Assembly: GCA_025350445.1 (NCBI GenBank)
Contig: JANXXV010000668.1
Coordinates: 1-12,160, forward strand
Direction of reading: 5' to 3'
DNA from: Bryobacteraceae bacterium
GTDB taxonomy: Bacteria > Acidobacteriota > Terriglobia > Bryobacterales > Bryobacteraceae
Length of the DNA stretch: 12,160 bases
Of this stretch, positions 6,317-12,160 are shown one piece after another; the stretch's first letter is position 1, and every line of letters starts with the position of its first letter. Both the position numbers and the translations under genes were made by a program. The notes under the pieces are model-generated. The model saw nothing but the letters and a program-made list of their open reading frames with translations. It had not been told where the DNA came from and searched no databases.

Positions 6317-9300
6317 CTACCAGATCATCTTCATGCCGAACTGAATCTGTCGCGGCGAATTCTGAGTTGAGCTCACTTTTCCGAAAGCTCCCGAAGAGAG
6401 GTCGGTAGTGGGAGCGCCGAAAACCACGCGATTCAGGGGATTCGACATCTCGACCCGGAACTGATTGGTCAACCGTTCGAAGAATCGGGTTTCCTTGAAA
6501 ATGCCAAACGATTCGTTGATGATGAATGGCTGGCGGACGGACAGATAGGCCGGGGCATTGCCGAAGCTAAGCACTGCCGGGTTGGCAAAGGCCGCGGGGT
6601 TCAGATAGTAATCCCGGTTGGGATCGAATCCGCCGGAACCGGTTGTAGCCCGGATCGGCGCGCCGGTCAGGTTGGGGCGCAATCCGGAAGTAAAGGCAAA
6701 CGAATTCACGTTGACGGTGGTCATGGGCAGGGGGTAGCCAGAGCCATAGGTGCCGAACCCGCTGACTGACCAGCCGCCAACTACCTTCTGCATCACGCCG
6801 GGCTGGGAGCCCCGGCCGTAAGGCAGTGCGTAGTTGAAACTGAAAGCGAAAAGATTGGGCTGGTCGGTGGGATAGAGGAATTTCTCCCTTTGATAGGCGT
6901 TCTGGCGGTAGGCAGAGCCGTTCGAGGAGGTGAAGCCCACGCCGTCGGAAAGGAACTTGGCGAAAGTATAGGCGAATGTGCCGGTGACACCGTGCGAGAA
7001 TCGCTTGTCCACTTTGAACTGCGCCGAGTTATAGGTAGAGTTCGCATATGGCGATGCTACTGTGGAAACGCCCTGGTATTGAGGGAATTGCCGCAACGCC
7101 TGCGCAACGGTAGCGCCTGCGCCATACAACTTGGAGAATCCGGCGAAAGGCTCTTTGATGCCTGCCGACTGCGCCAGCGGTGAGTTAATATTTGCTTTCA
7201 GAACGGCAGACCCTAACGCAAAGTATTTAGTATCCAACTGGTTCAAAGGCTGGGTATCGTAGATGTGCGTGCCCTTATTGGCCACATAGGCGCCGCTTAC
7301 CATCAGCGAATCGGTGATCTGCCTTTCTACAGTGAGATTCCACTGTTGCGAGTAAGGGATGGTTCCCCCGGTCTGTGCATTCACGTATTGAGCGGTCTGG
7401 CCATTTTGAACGGTCGGCGTGAGGTTCGGAGGATGATTGAAGTTCTGGGGGAATCCGTTGTCCCAGTAGAAAGCAGGAGTGAGACCTGTATCCTGGCTGC
7501 TGAATGATGCCGTACTGGAAAACCCATTTTGTGGGATTCCGATTCCTTGATTGATGTAGGCTGAGTAGAAGATACCGTAACCACCGCGGATCACTGTTTT
7601 TGGAGTCAGCGAATACGCGAAGCCAATGCGCGGAGCGATATTGTTGTAGTGGATATCGAAGAACCTGTTAAATCCCGCGCGTCCCGCGCCCGTCCCGCCG
7701 AAGACATAAGCGCCCGCAATATTGCCCGCGCCCGAGTTTGGCAGAGATGGATCGAGATACGAGATGCGGCCTACGGCATCGGAAGTGGGTATCTGAATCT
7801 CGTATCTGAGGCCGATGTCCAGAGTCAACTTCTGAGTCACCTTATAAGTGTCATCCGCGTAAAAACCGCTGTATTTGTAACGTCCACCGGGAAGTGAATC
7901 CCGGAAATAAGCGGTGCCCGAATCCACCGATCCAAGAAGGAAGCTGGCGAATGCATTCCCTGTGCTTGCTGCGCCTGGAATGCCCGTCTCCAACTGGCTG
8001 TAGTTGAATGTACCTCCTCCTCCGCCAAAATTCCGGTAATTGTCCTGGTGTCCCTGGAACTCCGCACCCATTTTGATGGTGTGTTTCCCTCTAATCCACG
8101 TCAAATTATCCAGCAGCGTGGTGGTATTGAAGTAGTTGTCGGAGGCTATATCGTCGCCGAACCGCGTATAACCCTGTGAGAACAACACGGTGGGGAAAAT
8201 ATCGAATTGCAGGCCGTTCAGCCCCAGTTTGCCGCCATTCGGCTGCACCCAGCCCTGATTGTAGGAAAGAGAGAAATTCGGGTTGCGAAACCGGGAAAAG
8301 CCAACGCCGGCATGGTTCAACAGATTTGGGCTAATCGTCCAGTCGTAGTTGATGCGCGTCACAATCGTGGTTACATCCTGCAGGTTGTAGTTCGCGACCG
8401 CAGTGGTGTTCCCAACTGGCAGCAGGCGTGACGGGCCAGGACTCTTGATGGAAGGCCGGTCGGTCGAGTTATACATTCCGCTTAAATGGTGCTTCTCTGA
8501 AAAAGCATGATCGATCTTGAACCCGTGCGATCTTTGATCGGCCTTCGGGCTGCCGAGCGGCGCGATGATGTTGTTTGTCAATCCGGCGAGAGTTGGCGCC
8601 GGAATAAAGGGCAGCATCTTGGAGGTTACGGAACTGAACTGCGACCTCGGAATGGTGTTTCCGGGGAATGGCGTCCGGGTCGCCGAGCCATCGCTATTAA
8701 GCTTCGTGCTGCGAGGATCGTAGATAGCCCCCGGCCACTCGCTGAAATCGCCCTGCAACATCCTCGATGTCGGTATGGTGTTCAGGCCGGTAAGCTGTCC
8801 GCCGCGAATACTGAACTGATCGTAACTGACAAAGAAAAACGTCTTGTTCCGGCCGTTGTAGACCTTCGGGATCCAAATTGGACCGCCTAAAGTGAAGCCA
8901 TATTCGTTCTGGTTTCGATAGGCCTTGGTGGGACTGAAGAAGCCGCGCGCGTCGAAGTGATTATTATCGTTAAACTCGAAGGCGTTGCCGTGGAAATCAT
9001 TGGTGCCGCTCTTCATGGTGTAGCTGGTCACGCCCGCCAGGGCATGCGAATATTCGGCGGAATAATTGTTGGTAATCAGTTTGTATTCGGCGATAGCGTC
9101 GACCGAGGGATTGACCTCGGCATCATTTGAAAGATCGCCCCGCGAAAGCGCAATGCCATCGAAATAGACCTGATCGTTGAACGAACCGCCGCCGCCGACA
9201 TGCTTCTCCCAGGAGTTGCCCGACACTCCCGGAGCGAGAAAGATGAACGCCGAGGGATTGCGGATTCCGCCGCCAAGCGTGAGCGGCAGATCCAGAAATC

Positions 9301-9715
9301 GCTTGTCGTTGATAACCGTTCCCACATCGGTCGATTCCGTCTGAATCATCGCCGCGGAAGCTTGTACTTCCACCGTTTGGGCGACATCGCCAACGCGCAT
9401 GCTGAGATCGATCCTCGCCTGCTGGTTCACCTGCACCTCAATACCTTTCACCTCCTGTCGTTGAAATCCCTTGACTTCGACGGACAGTGTATAGATTCCG
9501 ACCGGAAGATTCAGAAACGTGTAGCTTCCGTTATCGTTACTTGGGGTGGAATAGGTCAGGTTCGTCGCGGAATTTCGAAGGCTCAACGGAGTACCCGGAA
9601 CTACGGCGCCGGACGCGTCGGTGACCGTACCCGCGACGGAGCCTCGATCCGCTTGACCGAGCAAGGAGGCGCTCAAGACCGTCACCAAAATAGCCGCACG
9701 CAAAAATTTAGCCAT
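6317..9715 (-). CDS. Oar-like TonB-dependent outer-membrane receptor with carboxypeptidase-regulatory-like domain
   Basis: 1132 residues from ATG 9715. The signal peptide is MAKFLRAAILVTVLSASLLG with cleavage near GQA (20-22). A carboxypeptidase-regulatory-like beta-sandwich follows (about 24-107; GSVAGTVTDASGAVVPGTPL, then GSYTFLNLPVGIYTLSVE), then a plug domain (about 115-260; DQVYFDGIAL) and a long barrel rich in Asn, Gly, Tyr and Phe. The chain ends in the aromatic residue Trp (QFGMKMIW), as outer-membrane barrels usually do. The length of 1.1 kb codons is typical of the Oar-like receptors expanded in Acidobacteriota. It probably imports large ligands using TonB energy; the ligand is unknown and no TonB box is evident. 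A frame extension to TTG 9772 is rejected because that TTG is part of the promoter -35. GAGGGG about 11 bases before the ATG is the likely ribosome binding site. Divergent from the CRTAC1-like gene. Confidence 0.93.
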   Translation of the reverse strand: MAKFLRAAILVTVLSASLLGQADRGSVAGTVTDASGAVVPGTPLSLRNSATNLTYSTPSNDNGSYTFLNLPVGIYTLSVEVKGFQRQEVKGIEVQVNQQARIDLSMRVGDVAQTVEVQASAAMIQTESTDVGTVINDKRFLDLPLTLGGGIRNPSAFIFLAPGVSGNSWEKHVGGGGSFNDQVYFDGIALSRGDLSNDAEVNPSVDAIAEYKLITNNYSAEYSHALAGVTSYTMKSGTNDFHGNAFEFNDNNHFDARGFFSPTKAYRNQNEYGFTLGGPIWIPKVYNGRNKTFFFVSYDQFSIRGGQLTGLNTIPTSRMLQGDFSEWPGAIYDPRSTKLNSDGSATRTPFPGNTIPRSQFSSVTSKMLPFIPAPTLAGLTNNIIAPLGSPKADQRSHGFKIDHAFSEKHHLSGMYNSTDRPSIKSPGPSRLLPVGNTTAVANYNLQDVTTIVTRINYDWTISPNLLNHAGVGFSRFRNPNFSLSYNQGWVQPNGGKLGLNGLQFDIFPTVLFSQGYTRFGDDIASDNYFNTTTLLDNLTWIRGKHTIKMGAEFQGHQDNYRNFGGGGGTFNYSQLETGIPGAASTGNAFASFLLGSVDSGTAYFRDSLPGGRYKYSGFYADDTYKVTQKLTLDIGLRYEIQIPTSDAVGRISYLDPSLPNSGAGNIAGAYVFGGTGAGRAGFNRFFDIHYNNIAPRIGFAYSLTPKTVIRGGYGIFYSAYINQGIGIPQNGFSSTASFSSQDTGLTPAFYWDNGFPQNFNHPPNLTPTVQNGQTAQYVNAQTGGTIPYSQQWNLTVERQITDSLMVSGAYVANKGTHIYDTQPLNQLDTKYFALGSAVLKANINSPLAQSAGIKEPFAGFSKLYGAGATVAQALRQFPQYQGVSTVASPYANSTYNSAQFKVDKRFSHGVTGTFAYTFAKFLSDGVGFTSSNGSAYRQNAYQREKFLYPTDQPNLFAFSFNYALPYGRGSQPGVMQKVVGGWSVSGFGTYGSGYPLPMTTVNVNSFAFTSGLRPNLTGAPIRATTGSGGFDPNRDYYLNPAAFANPAVLSFGNAPAYLSVRQPFIINESFGIFKETRFFERLTNQFRVEMSNPLNRVVFGAPTTDLSSGAFGKVSSTQNSPRQIQFGMKMIW

Positions 9716-9734
9716 GGAATTAGTATCCCCTCTT

Positions 9735-9750
9735 GTGCCCTTTAGGGTAC
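9735..9750. promoter_or_regulatory. Imperfect palindrome between the divergent genes (possible operator)
   Basis: GTGCCCTTTAGGGTAC is a 16-base near-palindrome: GT/AC and CCCT/AGGG arms with one G-T mismatch around TT. It overlaps the predicted -10 and start point of the receptor promoter and lies 15 bp before the CRTAC1-like start codon, so a bound protein could affect both genes. Confidence 0.4.
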
Positions 9751-9772
9751 AGTTTGAAATGACGCATGTCAA
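9744..9772 (-). promoter_or_regulatory. Sigma-70-like promoter of the TonB receptor gene
   Basis: On the minus strand TTGACA (9772-9767) is a perfect -35 hexamer, followed by exactly 17 bases and TACCCT (9749-9744, three of six). Transcription would begin near 9737, leaving a leader of about 22 bases that contains the GAGGGG ribosome binding site. The -35 overlaps the ATG (9766-9768) of the divergent gene. Confidence 0.6.
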
Positions 9773-11955
9773 TACGGTTTTTCCCGTTGCTGATCGCTCT
9801 TTTCTCCGCGTTGGTATCCGCTGCCGACTTGGAAACTGACGGGTGGAAGGCGTTTCAAAGTCGAGACTTCAAAGCCGCCGAAAAGTCTTTCCTTCAACTC
9901 ACGCGGGAGAAGCAAACAAACGCTCATGCATGGAAGCTTCTCGGCATGACCTATGCAGCCGAAGAGAAATATAATCTCGCGGAGCCTGCGTTTTATAGAT
10001 CCTGCACGCTGAACAACGAAGAGCAGAATGCCTGCTATTACCTGGCGCGGACGAATTTTACGTTGGGGCGCGCACAGAAGGCACTACAGTTCTATAAACT
10101 AGCGCTTCCCGCGGCCGGAGCTGGACGTGGACAGGTGCTGCTGGGAATTGCGCTTGCCTATGAGGCTTCGCCAGCTCCCGGCGCCGCCGAACAATATTAT
10201 CTGCAGGCGATTCAAGCCGGCGAAGCGCGTGCGCGGGTTGATTACGGGCTGTTCCTCTTCAAAAGCGGGCGGGGCGCCGAGAGTCTCGCCACGCTTGAAA
10301 AAGCCGGCGCCACCAGCGAGGTCGAACGCGTCCGCCGCGCCCTGAACGGTATCGCCCCGACGAGCGCCAAGGCAGCGGCGGGTAGCGCCATCACTTTTGA
10401 ATCCAGGCCATTGGATATGATCGTGCGGACCGGCGCCACCGGCTCCAAACACCTGATTGAAACGATGAATGCGGGTGTGGCTGTGCTCGACTATGACAAC
10501 GATGGCTGGCCGGATATCTTCGTTGCGAACGGCGCGACATCACCCGGTCTGGTGAAGAAAGGTCCGTCTTATTCGAACCGCCTATTCCACAATAATCGCG
10601 ACGGAAGCTTTTCCGATGCCACCGTCAAAGCCGGAGTTGGCGGCTCGGGCTATTCGATGGGTGTGGCAGCCGCCGATTTCGACAACGACGGCAATGTCGA
10701 TTTTTTCGTGGCCGGCGTCCGGGGCGGAGTGCTTTTTCGGAATCGCGGAGACGGCACCTTTGAGGATGTCACCTCAAGTGCGGGATTGGCCGAAAACGGG
10801 AAATGGTCTGTTGCGGCGGGTTGGTTCGATTTCGACAATGACGGCCTGCTTGACCTGTTTGTCGTTCATTATGTGGTTTGGGACCCGGCGGCGGAGATCT
10901 ATTGCGGAGTTGCGCCGGATGTGGCGCTTCACGCGGAAGGGTACCGTCAGTATTGCCATCCGGGCCACTATCAACCCACGGCAAACGCGTTGTACAAAAA
11001 TCTTGGCAATGGGAAGTTTCAGGATGTCTCCGTGGAATCCGGAATTGCGGAGAAATTGGGCAAAGGAATGGGTGTTGCCTTCGGAGATTTCGATGGCGAC
11101 GGCCGCCTTGATGTTTTTGTCGCCAACGACACGGTTCCGAGTTTTCTATTTCACAATAAGGGCAATGGGAAGTTTCGCGAAGTGGCTCTTGAAGCCGGTG
11201 TCGCGACCGATTCCGACGGCAAATCCATTTCGGCGATGGGCGTCGATTTTCGCGATTATGATAACGACGGCAAGGATGACCTGGTGATTACGGCTCTCTC
11301 AAATGAGACGTTTCCGCTCTTCCGCAACCAGGGCCATGGACAATTTGCCAGCGTAACCTATCCTAGTGGCATCGGCAAAGCCAGTCTTCCGTGGACTGGA
11401 TGGAGCGTTGGTATGTTCGACTTCAACAACGATGGATGGAAGGACATTTTTGTCGCTGGCGGTCACGTCATGGATAACGCTGAGCGATCGTCCGGGCGCA
11501 AATCGCGCCAGCCAAATATGGTGTTCATCAATACGGGCTCCGGGCACTTTGCTGCAAGCCTGCTTGACGGCCCGGCTCTCCACCGCGGTGCGGCATTCGG
11601 CGATTTCGATCGCGATGGCCGGGTCGATGTAGTAGTGACGCGACTTAATGAAAAGCCGATCGTGCTTCACAACACTAGCCCAGCCGGAAACTGGATTGCT
11701 TTCCGGCTGGTTGGTCACCGCAGCAATCGCGATGGCATTGGCGCCAGTCTGCATTTGATTTCTAAGTCCGGCGAACAATGGAACAGAGTGACGACTTCGG
11801 TGGGTTACGGCGGGTCGAGTGACCGCGTCGTTCACTTTGGCCTGGGCAAGGACACCGCGGTGCGTGATCTTGAGATCCGCTGGCCGTCTGGAATCGTTCA
11901 AAGACTGCATGGAATTCCGGTGAATCACTTCCAGATCATTGACGAGCCGGAATAG
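9766..11955 (+). CDS. Secreted TPR / FG-GAP (VCBS) / ASPIC-UnbV protein, CRTAC1-like
   Basis: 729 residues with signal peptide MSIRFFPLLIALFSALVSAA (1-20). A helical TPR-like region follows (about 22-195; paired blocks such as WKAFQSRDFKAAEKSF and WKLLGMTYAAEEKYNLAEPA). Next come seven FG-GAP/VCBS repeats, each marked by a calcium-loop DxDxDG-type motif: DYDNDG 242, DFDNDG 304, DFDNDG 355, DFDGDG 441, DYDNDG 497, DFNNDG 552 and DFDRDG 613. These should fold as a seven-bladed propeller. The C-terminus (about 650-725; RDGIGASLHL, then IRWPSGIVQRL) is an ASPIC/UnbV domain. Only four cysteines are present outside the signal. The family is extracellular and calcium-binding; no catalytic role is established that I know of. 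Its position 50 bp divergent from an Oar-like receptor suggests an envelope or ligand-capture role (inference). ATG 9766 has no Shine-Dalgarno but starts directly at the signal peptide. Confidence 0.93.
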   Translation: MSIRFFPLLIALFSALVSAADLETDGWKAFQSRDFKAAEKSFLQLTREKQTNAHAWKLLGMTYAAEEKYNLAEPAFYRSCTLNNEEQNACYYLARTNFTLGRAQKALQFYKLALPAAGAGRGQVLLGIALAYEASPAPGAAEQYYLQAIQAGEARARVDYGLFLFKSGRGAESLATLEKAGATSEVERVRRALNGIAPTSAKAAAGSAITFESRPLDMIVRTGATGSKHLIETMNAGVAVLDYDNDGWPDIFVANGATSPGLVKKGPSYSNRLFHNNRDGSFSDATVKAGVGGSGYSMGVAAADFDNDGNVDFFVAGVRGGVLFRNRGDGTFEDVTSSAGLAENGKWSVAAGWFDFDNDGLLDLFVVHYVVWDPAAEIYCGVAPDVALHAEGYRQYCHPGHYQPTANALYKNLGNGKFQDVSVESGIAEKLGKGMGVAFGDFDGDGRLDVFVANDTVPSFLFHNKGNGKFREVALEAGVATDSDGKSISAMGVDFRDYDNDGKDDLVITALSNETFPLFRNQGHGQFASVTYPSGIGKASLPWTGWSVGMFDFNNDGWKDIFVAGGHVMDNAERSSGRKSRQPNMVFINTGSGHFAASLLDGPALHRGAAFGDFDRDGRVDVVVTRLNEKPIVLHNTSPAGNWIAFRLVGHRSNRDGIGASLHLISKSGEQWNRVTTSVGYGGSSDRVVHFGLGKDTAVRDLEIRWPSGIVQRLHGIPVNHFQIIDEPE

Positions 11956-11986
11956 GCGCGGGGAAGGTTAGGGAAGAAACAGCGTG

Positions 11987-12030
11987 ACGCGGCAGTATAC
12001 GTAGCAAGGATCAAAACGTACTGCGCGCGT
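11987..12030. terminator. Imperfect hairpin between converging genes
   Basis: ACGCG-GCAGTA-CGT (11987-12002, with TA bulged) pairs with ACG-TACTGC-CGCGT (12016-12030, with one G bulged), 14 pairs around a 13-base loop. It lies 31 bp after the CRTAC1-like stop and spans the stop codon of the minus-strand frame, so it may end transcripts from both sides. No T-tract on either strand. Confidence 0.35.
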
Positions 12031-12160
12031 TCAGCTGCAATTTCCGCAGCGGGTTGCCTTGGGTGGCGGGAGTGCCGCAGAGTGCGGAATTAGTCCCATT
12101 GACGGCGTCGGCTTGCATTGCGTATTTGACCTGTTCCGTGATGACAATCTGGCGGCGGAT
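12011..12160 (-). CDS. C-terminal end of an unidentified protein, 5' end outside the window
   Basis: On the minus strand the frame is open from the window edge to TGA (12013-12011), 49 residues. The tail reads TQGNPLRKLQLNARSTF: alternating residues and a terminal Phe, a pattern common at the end of outer-membrane beta-barrels, including TonB receptors of the Oar type. The residues before it (RRQIVITEQVKYAMQADAVN) are not distinctive. With only 49 residues, neither coding status nor family can be settled. It converges on the CRTAC1-like gene, with 55 bp between the stops. Confidence 0.45.
   Translation of the reverse strand: MRRQIVITEQVKYAMQADAVNGTNSALCGTPATQGNPLRKLQLNARSTF

Noticed and set aside
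9716..9772. Upstream TTG start for the TonB receptor gene
   Set aside because: The extra 19 residues would precede a clear signal peptide, and the TTG is part of a perfect -35 hexamer.
11299..11928. Minus-strand frame of 209 codons opposite the CRTAC1-like gene
   Set aside because: The plus strand shows regular calcium-loop repeats through this region, so the minus frame is a shadow.
1..12160. CRISPR arrays, prophage, toxin-antitoxin or other defence genes, rRNA
   Set aside because: No regularly spaced repeats, no phage or defence protein patterns and no rRNA sequence were seen on either strand. The right-hand genes are envelope proteins and the only mobile element is the IS.

Overview
The window looks like a chromosomal segment from an Acidobacteriota bacterium, probably of the Solibacter/Bryobacter type. 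This is inferred from the gene repertoire and the moderately high GC; no marker gene is present. The indicators are a very large Oar-like TonB-dependent receptor with an N-terminal carboxypeptidase-regulatory-like domain, a secreted TPR/FG-GAP/ASPIC-UnbV (CRTAC1-like) protein divergent from it, and a Tat-exported enolase-superfamily enzyme.

Layout. 1-1005 (+): the 3' part of a conserved protein of unknown function that enters from the left edge. 1006-1212: a short spacer holding a tRNA D-arm-like relic, a 22-codon lysine-rich mini-gene with a strong ribosome binding site, and a hairpin. 1213-1965 (+): a complete classical short-chain dehydrogenase/reductase (SDR) followed by a hairpin. About 2310-4144: an IS1182-like insertion sequence whose transposase is split by one in-frame amber codon; the downstream half has its own well-placed Shine-Dalgarno and GTG. 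4409-5665 (-): a Tat-exported enolase-superfamily acid-sugar dehydratase whose active-site spacing matches galactonate dehydratase. 5666-6316: a gene-poor stretch with a 15-bp tandem repeat. 6317-9715 (-) and 9766-11955 (+): the divergent TonB receptor and CRTAC1-like protein, only 50 bp apart, with a strong sigma-70-like promoter for the receptor whose -35 hexamer lies on the start codon of the neighbour. 12011-12160 (-): the tail of another reading frame that leaves the window.

How the parts may work together (inference): the right half looks like a cell-envelope module. It has an outer-membrane receptor, a secreted calcium-binding repeat protein and, further downstream on the receptor's strand, an exported sugar-acid dehydratase, which would suit polymer or sugar-acid scavenging. 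The left half looks like ordinary chromosomal genes interrupted by an IS. I do not see a defence system, CRISPR array, prophage or biosynthetic cluster. The most notable points are the amber-split transposase, the compact receptor/CRTAC1 promoter, the Asp-to-Glu change at a metal-ligand position of the exported dehydratase, and the mini-gene.
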